A stretch of DNA of 64,000 bases, from NCBI GenBank assembly GCA_001414485.1, contig LLEY01000141.1, positions 62,001 through 126,000 on the forward strand, in the 5' to 3' direction. The stretch is from Calycina herbarum (taxonomy: Eukaryota; Ascomycota; Leotiomycetes; Helotiales; Pezizellaceae). A model generated the notes under the pieces. It was given only the letters and a program-made list of their open reading frames with translations, was not told where the DNA came from and ran no database searches. Positions 36,291 through 46,735 of this stretch are shown piece by piece. Numbering within the stretch: the stretch's first letter is position 1; each line of letters starts with the position of its first letter. Position numbers and translations under genes: made by a program.

Positions 36291-37157
36291 TCATTTCAAA
36301 TTTTGCTCGACATCAGCACTCTCTATATGTTGTATAATATCTTTCAGATCAGAGTATTTTTTAAGCCAACAGCCCATAATGATCTCCCCTCGGTAAAGAG
36401 TAGTGACATCAGGGAAGTTACCTAGCCTGAAACGGGTTTCCACGAGTGTTGCATATTTTTCCATCTCTTCTAGAGAAGGAAAGGCACCACCCGGGGAGCG
36501 GTACGGCCAGTGTCCTGTGAGGATGGTATAGAGGACAGATCCAAGGCTGAAAATATCAGTGGCAGGCGTCGACACCCAGGGCGAGCTGGGGTCAAAGAAC
36601 CCGGCGTCTGGCAGGCCCCCACCAGACAGACCAAGCTCCTCACATGATGATCCACCAAAGCCGCAAAGCCAGAGATCTAACGATGGCTCTATCCCGTGAA
36701 CAAGGAAGTTATCAGGGCGCAAATCGCTGTGCACTACCCCTCGACTATGGATATAGGCGATGGCTTCAATGGCCTGTCGGAACCATTTCTTTCGAAGGGA
36801 GAGTGGCATGGCGTCGTTGCGATTATTGAGAAAGGATTGTAGGCTACCGTGACTGGCCTCAGCAAGGAGCAGTCCTGTTGGAAACTTGGTGAACCAGCCG
36901 AAGTATCTTCACCCATATTAGCGTACATGATCTAGATTCCGAGGGGGGAACTCAGCACACCTCACGATCCGGGGATGCTCTCCCAATCGGTCTAGGATCT
37001 GGCGTTCAACGATGTAATTCTGAGCAACACCTGGTCTTTCCCGTACCACCTGATCCTCCAAAATCTTGACGGGGGCTTTCAAAACGAGTCCTGGCTGGGA
37101 GCGGAAAAAGATGCCAGTCGACCCTAGAAAGCTCGGCGCAGGGAGTCTTTCCATCAT
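36291..37157 (-). CDS. Protein-kinase-like protein, 270 aa, altered DFG
   Basis: Exon 1 is 37157-36961 and exon 2 is 36906-36291, with a 54-bp intron, giving 813 nt. The protein is a minimal kinase domain with a short N-lobe. VLKAP carries the ATP-anchoring lysine (about residue 27), ERQILDRLGEHPRIV forms helix C with its Glu, and HSDLRPDNFLV (125-135) is the catalytic loop with Ser for Arg and the catalytic Asp and Asn retained. The usual DFG is GFG (LCGFGG, about 147-151), so the magnesium-binding Asp is missing. This may make it a pseudokinase or a weak kinase. DIFSLGSVLYTILTGHWPY matches helix F. The family resembles small fungal-expanded kinases found in accessory regions. Both exons are intact. 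It is the leftmost recognisable gene of the accessory island. Confidence 0.8.
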
Positions 37158-38920
37158 AGAAAGAGTTGATATATGGATTTGGGAAGGGAGGGGAGAGGGC
37201 GCGTTTGCGAAAGGAATTAGAGGAGAGAGGAATAGTAGGCGGATGGTTGATTGTTTAGTTGGTTTTAGTTGCTTTGTCAGCCGTAGGGGTACTGCAAGCT
37301 CGTCGCCGACAGCATTCCTCCCGTCGCGAAATCAGTCAATATGCCCCGTTCAGCAAAAAGAAATACCCGAAAGGTTAAGATTTAAGTGTAAAAATAAACA
37401 CATGCAAGCATACTATTCATATACGTTACGTCTTTTGGCTAATGTATGACTAGAAGGCGGTCACAAGGTATCAAGAAAGAACAACCACAACTTTCTTATA
37501 AAAGCAGGCGCAACGCCACTCATCTTGGTCAGGTTATTTGGATTGGTAAGGACTGTCTACTGAAGATTGTAACGATTCCGGCCTCTTCAATGCTCGACTT
37601 CCTTCGACTTTCTCATTGTGTGACATAAAGGAGAGTAATTCCTGGACTGCTCACAACGTGATCGTAAAAGAGATGCCCTCCCACTCATTGATCTTCCTGC
37701 ATTGCCTGCACCTGTCTCGCTTAACTTAATCAGCACAAGATATAAAGTACAGATTGATAGACATACTAAACTATGGATTTCTACAAGTATACCTGCCACA
37801 CTTCACATGTTCCTTTCTTGAACCCAACGGCGATCGCGTAACTTGGTGGCCTGACATCTTCTTCATGACGGTCACCGCAGGTGTAAATTTTGGTGGTATA
37901 GAACTGGGTACACATGTTGTTCAGGGCGAGTGTGGAAACTTTCAGGGTATACGCAATCGAATAATAAGACTTGGACGGAGACAGGCGACAGAGATAATTG
38001 ATATGCTTGCTCTCTAGGTAGATTAAAAAATCGTAGGCTTCTTATATGGCCACAAAAAAGACAGACAGCCGGCCAAGGAAGCTGTTCCTTTATCCCTTGG
38101 ATCAACAGGCGGCCTACGATCACAGCATGGTATCAATCACACTGCATTCAATCAGTGTATTCCAACCTCTGCCTTGGAAGTAGCCGCTGCTATCCGCCAG
38201 CAGTATACGGAGCAGATCATCGTAAGCCAACAATATTTCTTGAGCGCAAAGTGCGCAGTTTGCCAAGGAGGCTTCGCACCAACAAATCCTTGGCTTGACC
38301 ACAAATCGCTGGGCCCTCTGGATTTGCGGGGTAATGTTGACAAATTTCGATTTTCAGCTGCTGGTAATCAACGCCGTTGAGCATAGTTTGGGGTCGGAAA
38401 TCGCGGGGTAGCTGCATATGCTCTCGTAATAGATACGGGGAGCGCTAAGTGGGGTCGTTTTACGTATAAAATTTTCATTGTTTTGGTTACACATCACAAA
38501 AAGGCTGACACAACACTTTAGTAAACCCAAAACGATACTGGGAAACTATTTTTGCGATATGCTGGTTCTCGCCCTTAGATCAAATTGGTTGGCACTACCA
38601 ACCCTCGATAGCACGATGTATCTGGATGGGAGAAGCATTTCGGTCCTCTAGGCGGCCGAAGTGCACAGCATGCCTGATTGGATACCAAGCACGAGCAGAT
38701 AAGCGCCTATCAATTATAAAAATGACTTTCAGAGCCCTGTTTACAGATGCCCTATAGGCATGAAAGGGAAATGTCTTGTTACAACCAGCTCATCGAGGTC
38801 GAGAAAGTGTATAAGATAGCGCCGAAATTACTGCGATGCCAACAACGACTTGGCTGATAGTCTGGGGTGATACGGGATTGCTACTTATCATGTCAGCTTG
38901 TCAGATTCCTGGCGGGAATA
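37158..38920. other. Intergenic, no gene assigned
   Basis: Short frames only. Around 37990-38420 both strands show frames of 60-90 codons, including a plus-strand peptide with CAVCQGGF and a longer minus-strand counterpart, but without recognisable domains. The region may contain decayed gene fragments. 38420-38900 holds nothing identifiable. Confidence 0.4.
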
Positions 38921-39496
38921 TTAAACATACTTCCAATCTATACCTATTCGAGACCTGAACCACGACCATGAACAAAACTCATGCCTCGTAGCTTCCTCCC
39001 TATTATTGAAATTCCTCAGATGCTCCCTCAGTTCCTGCACTTTGTCGGCTGGCAATCCTCTGAATGGCTCGAGGGGCTTATCCTTCTCTAAACCTTGCTC
39101 CTTCAATTTAGCGTTATATAACTCCAACTCTTGCAATTTCCTTGCTATTACCTCCTTTTGACTCTTTATTGCAAGCACTTCATAAAACAACTTGACTCTG
39201 GCTTCAGCGTCATTACCAAAGTAACGACGATCGAGACCGTCCCAATAAACATCCCCAGCAACATCTAAACGTAAAAGTGCCTGTCCAATAAGAAAATTAG
39301 AGAGGTTATAGTTCCCAGCCCAAAGTTTTGACAATGGTATCTTCTTCTCACCACCACTTCCTTGGCAATACATTTCTTTCTCTCTTGCCCGAACCACCTG
39401 TCGAAAGGCTGACAAATAGATCCCATACCCTAGGCCTCGTAAACCCAACAAGTCACGAATATCCTCCCCTCTTAGCCACGTAGGTGGCAGAAACAT
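38921..39496 (-). CDS. Hypothetical protein, about 191 aa, possibly incomplete
   Basis: From ATG 39496 (MFLPPTWLRGEDIRDLL) the frame is open to a stop at 38921, just beyond a possible GTATGT donor, so more exons may follow. The product has a helical Lys/Glu-rich segment (KSQKEVIARKLQELELYNAKLKEQG) and no domain I know. The frame is open upstream to about 39572, but that would overlap the opposite-strand DUF3723-like gene. It therefore either starts at 39496 or is itself a fragment. Head-to-head placement within 50 bp of that gene is unusual for two intact genes. Confidence 0.4.
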   Translation of the reverse strand: MFLPPTWLRGEDIRDLLGLRGLGYGIYLSAFRQVVRAREKEMYCQGSGGEKKIPLSKLWAGNYNLSNFLIGQALLRLDVAGDVYWDGLDRRYFGNDAEARVKLFYEVLAIKSQKEVIARKLQELELYNAKLKEQGLEKDKPLEPFRGLPADKVQELREHLRNFNNREEATRHEFCSWSWFRSRIGIDWKYV

Positions 39497-39540
39497 TTGC
39501 ACTGCGAAGATGGTCCGTCTCAATGTTTGTATGGTGAGGC

Positions 39541-42500
39541 TACCTAGCTGACGAGACAGATGCTCTTAGACCGGACTTTGCCATCCAAGAACAAGACCGC
39601 AACATTGAGTCCTTTCCACACGATGACGGTACCGTCTTTCGGCTCATCGAGGCTGACAGGGCATGGACGAGGGGGTGGTGCTCGAAGCAAGCAGAGGTGG
39701 ACCTGAAAGCCATCGAGAAACGGCCGGCATTATATGCTGCATTTAGTGCCTTTAGGCCATTTGTAGGATTGTGGGAGTCCTTTCAAAAAGGGACCTTGCA
39801 TCGGTTCAACTGCCTTAAGTGTGATCATGTAGGCTCCTCTCAATCTTACCAAGGGACAACAACTGATGATCCAGGAACTTATTCACTACCTGAACCACAT
39901 CAAGCATATATCATCGGTGGCGATCACAACCTTGCAGAAAGAATAGACGGTAACACGGTAGATATACTGGAGGCGAGGGCCCCGGCCACATCATCCGCAG
40001 ACAAGGAGTACTTACTAGAGCAATTTGAAAACAACTCGATATTTCCCCTTGTCAACGACGAGGTGGCAAGGGCGCGATTGCAGCAAAATGTATTATCAAT
40101 CGGTGGAACAATCCCCTCGATTAGAACTTTTACCGAAGACACGTTGTGGCTCGAGGACAGCCGCGCAGCAGTGAAGAAGCTCATCGACCCTGGGAAACTC
40201 CAGCTCAGAGATGCACTGCGACATGCGTGGCACGGGTTCGAGAGGAACTCCGTAGTGCTTGAATATGCAGACGGCCTCACCAAGAAGGCTAGCGTCATGA
40301 TAGACGAGGGAAGCCAGTTCGAGGTAGCATGTACTCAGCTCTGGATGTTTGCGATGCGAAATTATCCCCTTCTAACGAACCTCTGTCCATTAACAGACGG
40401 AAAGTACAAGGTTGCCGTCGTCGGTCCGGACCCAAAGTGCCTGCAAGAGTTTGCTAGGACCGCAGCCGACCTCGGCTTCAAATCAACTTTGATTAGTGAT
40501 CTACTCATAGGAGATCCTACACGTATCTACATTCGAGAAATGCTAACGAAGGCTAGATCGCGAGAGGAATTTGACTACTATATTGAACGCCAGGGGCAAG
40601 CACACTATGAGCTTCTTCAAGAGATCCATAGTCTTGAGGCGCAATCCGGTCAAAGCCCTCCTCCTCTCTGGACCAGTACGGCGACTGATGTCAAGGTGGA
40701 CCGTCGATATAGGCAACCATACGACGGTGCACTCAAAGAGTACGCCCCTTACTTCTTCCTTCACTACATCTGGCAAGATCTAGAACGTGGGAGATTTATA
40801 ACCAACTTGTTTGTTAAGCGTGGAATTGCTCAGCTATTCTTTCGCATGCCGCGCCTGCATCTCGAGAACGTGCTTCAGCAGGTTGTGGGAGAAGCTGCAG
40901 TCAGAGCGCCGGCTGAGTCCGTACTAGCACAGGTCGACGACCTCGCCCAGGCTCATGAGACGATCGAGAGGCTGCAGAGGGATAACGCAACTTAAGCCAC
41001 ATCCCATGCTGCTATCGCGTCAAAGCTCGAGGAAGCTCAAAGGCGAATCGCTGAGCAACAGGAGGAGAATTCGACGAACTTGTCAAGACTATCCAAGTCT
41101 CACGAGAGATCTGCGAGGCAAGAGGAACAGATTCAGGAGTGTTAAAGGAAAATTGCCGAGCTAGAGGCTGCCAATAGACCCGGACACGCGAAGATTCCCG
41201 AGAGCAGCTCGAGACGGCCAAACAGCTGCATGAGAGGCAGGTAATGATAGACTCACTGAAGAAGACGATTGCAGATCACCAAGAACTTCAAGCCAGCTCA
41301 GTACAAGCATCGCAAGACTGGCAGCAGATTCTCCGCGACCTGGAGAGATCTCGCTCAGAGGTTACATCATTGCGACAAAGGATTGTAGAGCATCAATCTC
41401 AGTGCGATAGACAAGCGCTGGATTTGGAATATTCAAGATAGTAACTGGCAGCCCAGACGTAAGAAGCGATGGTAGAGAAACAGGAGCTGCAAACGATGCT
41501 TGGCGAGTGGGAAAGGAGCGACAGACGGGTGGCAACTGATGCTGATATGACCGGTGATGGACCATCAACTCAAGAATTACAGGCACGTATTGAGGAGCTG
41601 GTTTCCGCTAATCAGCAGCAAGCGAAGGCTCTGATGTCTGCTAGAGCAGAGAGCGCTCTGAAGGGTGAAGGGTTAGAGATGATACTTGCAAAGACCCGGG
41701 GGCTTAGAGAGGGCGTAGGGAAGCTAACAGAATATTACGCAACGACGCTGAGACTCGAGCCAAACTATGAAGGCGGCGACTGCGAGACGATTCAGTCAGA
41801 GGATGGACTTCCATCCGCGGGGGACCTCGCCACGACCGGGAAGTACCGTGATGAGATTGAGGCATTAGAAAGGTCGATTTCCGCATTCATTGCACTCTAT
41901 GGGCGTGCTAATGTACTACATCAAAACTCCGGCATTGAAATCCTCGAGTGGCAGAAGGATGTTTCAAAGGACCAGCTGACCATCAATGAGGCCAGTGATG
42001 GGCTGGAGACAAATACCCCAGGGATGGATGGAATGCTCAGCATGGTGAAGAGACGAGCTGGAATCATTGAGCAAGAAGCGCGTAATACGCACGACCTCCA
42101 GACCGAATTGGAGGCTGCGAGAGAAACGACAGCTGCCTAACGGCAACGTCTTGAAGCTCTTGATGAAGAGCTAAGAGAAACCAGGAGCAAAGCAACTACG
42201 TTGCAAGAGGAATATTAGACGGCTATTAGGGAAGTACTGAAAGTGGCACAAGATGAAAACGAAGCCGTACGGAAAGAAGCAGAAGGTGCCAGTAACCTCA
42301 GGGCAGAATTAAGCACTGCCAAAGCCGAGAACGAGGCGTTGCGGAATCGTGAAGCAGAACTCGATGGACAGATCAAAGGAAACGCTGAAACCTGGAGGAC
42401 AGAAGAAGCTCGCATACACGACCTCGAGCAGAACCTAACTAAGGCAAGATCGTCACTAGAGGCCACAAGCAATGTACAGAGGGAACTGGACAAGGCATAG

Positions 42501-43214
42501 TCAGATCTTAATGAGTTGAGATAGTGGTCGAGCTCGTATATTCAGGATATTAAGACAGTAAGAGACACGTACGGAAAACAATTGGAGGCCTCCAAAGGTC
42601 GAGTGACAGGCCTAGAGACAGACCTGGAGACGGCCCAGCGATCTGCGAGGGCCATGGAAGAAGAATTAAGAGGCCTGAAGGCTGAGGCGAACGAAGGAGA
42701 TGAGCGCGTGAGGCGGTTAAAGGCTCAGCTACTCCAGGTGAATCGCTTGATCGACTTGGAAAAGGAGAAATCCAGACGCGAGACTGAATTAGAAGCTACA
42801 CAGGCAGCTGTGGCTTAAGCTAAGGCTGACGCGTCACGTGCCCAAGATCTCGAAGACCTCATGCGTAGAGAAGCGGAGATCCGCGCAGACATCTCACGAG
42901 TCGAAGATGGCATTGTTCAGACGAGGGTCGAAATCCTGAAATGCTCAAGTCGTAAAGTGCGATTTCAAAGCGCAAGGACTGGCTATCGAAGAGGGGTGGA
43001 CCACGTCGCCATGGAAGATCTCGAGAACATGCTTGCCAAATTACATGATCAGGTGGTGTACTGTTTTATAGACGGTACATTCACACTAGTAGAGCCTATG
43101 AGATTTCAAGACTATTTGGCGAATCCAAAGCAGCTCGCGGATGATGGTGAGTTCTTCTATTGCGACCCCGGTTATGCTCGGAAGAGACGCCGTGGCTTGG
43201 ATGGAGACGACTGA
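39541..43214 (+). pseudogene. DUF3723-like protein gene with long coiled coil, inactivated
   Basis: The first continuous frame (about 39541-40995) resembles fungal DUF3723 proteins. The conserved blocks recognised are IFPLVNDEVARARLQ...IPSIRTFTEDTLWLED, FEVACTQLWMFAMRNYPLL and CLQEFARTAADLGFKSTLISDLL. The following 2.2 kb encodes a heptad-rich coiled coil and a C-terminal domain ending near VVYCFIDGTFTLVEPMRFQDYL. In-frame stops at about 40993, 41143, 41439, 41442, 41460, 42138, 42216, 42498, 42522 and 42816 are all TAA or TAG, each where Gln (CAA/CAG) would suit the coiled coil. A frameshift lies near 41175. The start is unclear: a TGA sits in frame at 39535. DUF3723 genes are frequent Starship cargo of unknown function. 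The lack of TGA and the CpA-to-TpA pattern point to mild RIP after otherwise full-length insertion. No product larger than about 480 residues could now be made. Confidence 0.75.
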
Positions 43215-43397
43215 TAAGAGGATTCGCTTGAGGCTCTCCTGCCCACTACGTCAGTGACCAGACTCTATCCGTAATGGATGAGGCATATCTGCGTCGCCGC
43301 CACCGGCTCTGGTCTGCCAGGGATGGAAATTGTTTTCCGGTAGCACAAGGAAGAAGGTATCGCGTGCAGTTGAGATCCTACCTGGCCTGCCGTTCGG

Positions 43398-43555
43398 TAC
43401 GGAGGTATTACACACGGCTGATCGAATGGGCTGTGTCTACATTGAAGGATCTGTATGAAGTTCGTAGTCTGCGTTGACTTGCGTCCAAGTTCCTCGAAGA
43501 TGGCTAGGGGGCCTTGTGATAGTGGGGTCCAACCGCGAGTGAGGCTTCAAAGCAG
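43398..43555. repeat. Diverged direct duplication, copy A
   Basis: This roughly 158-bp stretch aligns in the same orientation with 45436-45593. Shared landmarks are ACGGAGGTAT, GGGCTGTGTC, CCTTGTGATAG and GTGAGGCTTC/CTGAGGCTTC. I estimate roughly two-thirds identity by eye. On the minus strand both copies encode a similar peptide around TPLSQG, so the duplication includes a short degenerate coding segment. Confidence 0.6.
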
Positions 43556-43632
43556 GCACATCGGCCAAATAGATGGAGTTGGACGTCGTACACATGAGAC
43601 ACTGCGTGAAAGCCATGGAATGACGAGGCAGT

Positions 43633-44711
43633 CTACCTGCTGTGATATAACAGATCCAAGCCAGCGGAACAGGGAAACGGATCCTCTTCGAGTGTATATG
43701 CGAAGTGAAGTTGAGAATAGCTTGCAGTGATATAACCCGAGTTAGTTAGATAATTTGAAATATCTAGGGGAACAACCTTGTCGTAATCTCCAATGAGGAC
43801 ATAATCACACAAGGCCTTCACACTCGACACTGGCTCCTCCTTGCTTATCCAAAAACTTGCCCCCCGAGCGGCGTGGCAAAAGTTTGCGGCTATTGACCGA
43901 GCCCCGGGAATCGCTAGTTTCGTGCCAACGATCAACACCAGCTCTGGGGATATTCTCAAATCGTGCTCAGCAGTTTCCAGAATCTCTTTGTCGTCTGGGT
44001 GAGGCTCGCCGTATAAAAGTACGTTGGGTCTCAGCCTGCCAACTTTCAATGATCGCTTGCCCTGCAATGTCCGGGCTTGACTTCTTTGCAAGCACCTTTG
44101 ACAGTATAGCGAATGGGAACCTTGGAACAGATGTGGCTTATAGTCACAAACCCAGTTACATATCCCATATCGGGCTTGATCAACTCGACCATGGAGGCGT
44201 ACCCTCTTGGCGTCAAGATCAGGTAACAGGCGCTCGACGCAATCGATATTCTATGTGTAGTGCCGAAAATGAGGACAAGTCCGCGCAAGCTCGTCTATAA
44301 CCTTGTGGAAAGGTGAAGGCTCCGCCAAATCCGAATGCAGGCGTTCACACATACCACGGACTGTGGAGTGGAAGCTGGTCATCTCCTCGGAAGAGGAATA
44401 GAGAGAGCGGTCGAACGAGGTCTGTTTGGACTTCCGCATATCCTCAAAGGTGGGAACTAGGTATATTAGTATCGATAAAGGAATTTACAAACGAGCTTCA
44501 ACTCACAGCCTGCACTGATAGAGATACCGGCCCTGCTAATGACGACAATCTTTTCACTTGATCGCATGAGCTCCTTTAACCGGCTGAAGTCATCCACGGG
44601 TTCACGGATGGTCTGAAGCGATCCTCTCATTTTTCGGGCTCTCTTTTCTGATCCGGTGCTTCTCGTTGATTGGTCTCTGAGTGGAAGCCATCCGTTTTGG
44701 CGAATCCTCAT
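43633..44711 (-). pseudogene. Hst3/Hst4-type sirtuin with premature stop
   Basis: Exon 1 (44711-44507) and exon 2 (44456-43633) flank a 50-bp intron (GTGAGT ... CTAG). The translation shows the sirtuin fold: EKIVVISRAGISISAG (NAD-binding GAGIS, here with the first Gly changed to Arg), a conserved YTQNID block reading YT-stop-NID, LHG with the catalytic His, Cys pairs CNWVC and YCQRC for the structural zinc, LRPNVLLYGEPHPDD, and LVLIVGTKL. The last three resemble Hst3/Hst4 enzymes, NAD-dependent histone H3K56 deacetylases. The stop (TAG at 44253-44251) is in the correct frame and replaces the catalytic Gln codon CAG. The frame then stays open for 206 codons. Together with the GAGIS change this indicates a dead paralogue, not the cell's housekeeping Hst gene. 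It lies in the accessory island beside other Gln-to-stop genes. Confidence 0.8.
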
Positions 44712-44746
44712 GATCGTCGATCACAATTGGCCGTTCTATTCCACGA

Positions 44747-45208
44747 TCAGCAAGGCTTCATGATACTGCATCTGGACCTCCTACCTCGAGAACCCTCCGG
44801 TGGGGATGCCTGCCTCTTCACTGACTTGGAGCCCGCGATCAAATTGTCACACATCTTCTGAGTCCCTTTCAAACCAATGTTGGCATGGAGTGCGCGTCCA
44901 TTGTTGTAGCATCTCACCAAGTCGGATTCTGCAGATGCCATCTTCGCGATGATATGAAGTGGTAAGGATATTTGAAAAAAATGGAAAGGAAGCTGGGAGG
45001 GAAGTAGTTTGGAGAGGGGGGTTGCGGCTTTCTTATACTTGGACGGAGGGTCGGATGGCGCAGCTGCAAACCTTCCAGGATCCATCTCACAAAGTTGCAT
45101 GAGCCTTTCATGCGACGCCTTCAGCTCGGAGGTGTTGATTTGTTGGAGAATGGGCAATGCCTGGACCGTCGATTTCTCAATCAGGAATCCCCTTGCTGGT
45201 GGCAGCAT
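44747..45208 (-). CDS. Doubtful hypothetical ORF, 153 aa
   Basis: The frame runs from ATG 45208 to a stop at 44747, directly upstream of the sirtuin remnant on the same strand. It starts MLPPARGFLIEKSTVQ and has a hydrophobic stretch (LPFHFFQISLPLHIIAKM) that could be a chance feature. It has basic Ser/Arg-rich ends and no recognisable domain. It may be part of a decayed gene from the same duplicated segment. Confidence 0.25.
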   Translation of the reverse strand: MLPPARGFLIEKSTVQALPILQQINTSELKASHERLMQLCEMDPGRFAAAPSDPPSKYKKAATPLSKLLPSQLPFHFFQISLPLHIIAKMASAESDLVRCYNNGRALHANIGLKGTQKMCDNLIAGSKSVKRQASPPEGSRGRRSRCSIMKPC

Positions 45209-45423
45209 GCAGCGCTCCTTGCATCAAACGCTCTCAGAATTGACGACCATGGCTGATGCGTCCGAAAGCCTGTTTCCCTGCAGCGCACCCATTGAAGCTC
45301 ACGTATCGTCGTTCTGCGATCACCAAGTCTTGCGAGCTTTTGAATCTTGTGTCGATTTCATGAGGAAGTGGATGTTGTGGAACAGGTCCACAGGCTTCCT
45401 TCTTGACCAGACTTTCTAGCTTC

Positions 45424-46089
45424 TCATTCCGTCTGTACGGAGGTATCACTTATGGCTGATGTAGTGGGCTGTGTCGTCGTTGATGCATTGTACATGGTGC
45501 GTAATATGCCTTGAATTGAGCCCAAGTCCTTGGAAGACGACCAGGGCACCTTGTGATAGCGGAGTCGAACCCTTGACTGAGGCTTCGGCGTCCCTCTAGT
45601 GCAAATTGCACGAAATGGCACGCCGCTAGGGCATGGTATGTGTGAGCGCATGCTGTCGCAGCCGGTATTCCGGAAGGATTTAAGTCGGTTCGCGAGAGTT
45701 GACGACGGTTTCAATTGATGAGCTGTTGCTTGAACTTGACTCTCAATTTTTCGCCCTGCTTTGGAATCGTGATCAGCAAGAGAGATATAACCACCACCCA
45801 AACGTGCTATAAGCTCACATGACAGGCTTCTCTTTCCCATCCTTGCTTACATCTTCGCGAATCTTCAAGCTGGCGCCTCTTCCTTTTCCATATCATCATA
45901 TCCTGACTTTATAGCATTTTGAACTTCGTTTGCGAGACGGCCAACTCGTAGAGGATAGCAGGACCTTGTCTCATAATTGGCGGATGATGAAATGCTCGAT
46001 TGACAGAGATGCGAAGCTGATGCGACAAGTATTGGTGTAGATGAAGTAATGTGTGGTGGAGAGTTAACGTACATCGGCGAGAAGAGCAT
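45424..46089 (-). pseudogene. Decayed gene of unknown family in duplicated segment
   Basis: Upstream frame 46089-45865 (from MLFSPMYVNSPP) stops at TGA, where CGA would read through to a possible GTAAGC donor. A second frame covers 45840-45424. The segment matching copy A (peptide around GSTPLSQGALVVFQGLG, frame starting near 45571) lies in yet another frame, interrupted upstream by two TAG codons that could be former CAG. The multiple breaks indicate decay. The original product is not recognisable. Confidence 0.4.
45436..45593. repeat. Diverged direct duplication, copy B
   Basis: This is the partner of 43398-43555 in the same orientation, about 2 kb away, sharing the CCTTGTGATAG landmark and the minus-strand TPLSQG peptide. 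The pair suggests a tandem duplication of a gene segment, which would make the region a RIP target if the duplication was once longer and closer in sequence. Confidence 0.6.
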
Positions 46090-46221
46090 GTTTGCTGGGG
46101 CAGCGTCTAACCGAGTTGCCGCTGTTGTCACGTGTAGCTATTTTTGACATCCCTGCGAGGCAAAAACCTCAGCCTCAGTGTGGCTGAGAGAACTTGGCTT
46201 GTGACAACGCTCTTTTCGTTA

Positions 46222-46309
46222 CTATCCCCCCCCTAAATAAAATGTAGTGTGCACAGACATTTAGTATGGCACAGCGGCCGTGCGCTTACATTTTATTTAG
46301 GGGGGATAG
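46222..46309. mobile_element. Miniature inverted-repeat element, 88 bp, TA target
   Basis: The two ends are near-perfect inverted repeats of about 24 bp. The left end reads CTATCCCCCCCCTAAATAAA and the right end is its complement with two fewer C/G. TA flanks both sides (46220-46221 and 46310-46311), as expected for Tc1/mariner-type insertion. The core of about 40 bp is unique. The element could fold into a hairpin. It sits between the decayed gene at 45424-46089 and the phosphotransferase pseudogene, in a stretch (46310-46735) that otherwise holds only a basic, low-complexity frame. Confidence 0.8.
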
Positions 46310-46735
46310 TAGTAGCTTTTATTCCCCGCATCGGTTGCCGTGGTTGAGTATCGACACATTTGCCCGCTCTACTCCTCACCACGATAACATAAGCAGACCT
46401 AAAAACAATAACCAGCATGAGCGACCCAAGCCATTGGAGTCACAGTACAGGGGAGGCAGAACAGTTCCAAGCAAGTATCAATCAAGCAAATCACACATCA
46501 ACGAGGCCGGCTCTGACAGTTTTGCAGGCATCAGTTTGCTGTGGGTGGCAAGGCAAAGGACCTGGCAGCTACGATCTCATCCGGACAGAGCGCCAAAAAT
46601 GAGCGGGAAGCAAAACGGAAGGCGAGAGAAGAGAAAGAAAGGGCAGAGAAGGAGTAGGAATGGAAAGAGCGACAGGACAGAGAAAGAGCGAAAGAGAAGG
46701 AGAAGAAATAGCTTTGGGCGACTAACAACATATAT

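Noticed and set aside
39541..43214. Reassigned genetic code with TAA/TAG read as Gln, suggested by many in-frame Gln-position stops
   Set aside because: Rpn2, the PHD gene, the MYND gene and the kinases end at ordinary TAA/TAG/TGA stops and have no internal TAA/TAG, so the code is standard and the stops are mutations.
45550..45600. tRNA-like T-loop text (GAGTCGAACCC)
   Set aside because: No matching acceptor stem or anticodon arm; the same stretch is part of a duplicated degenerate coding segment.
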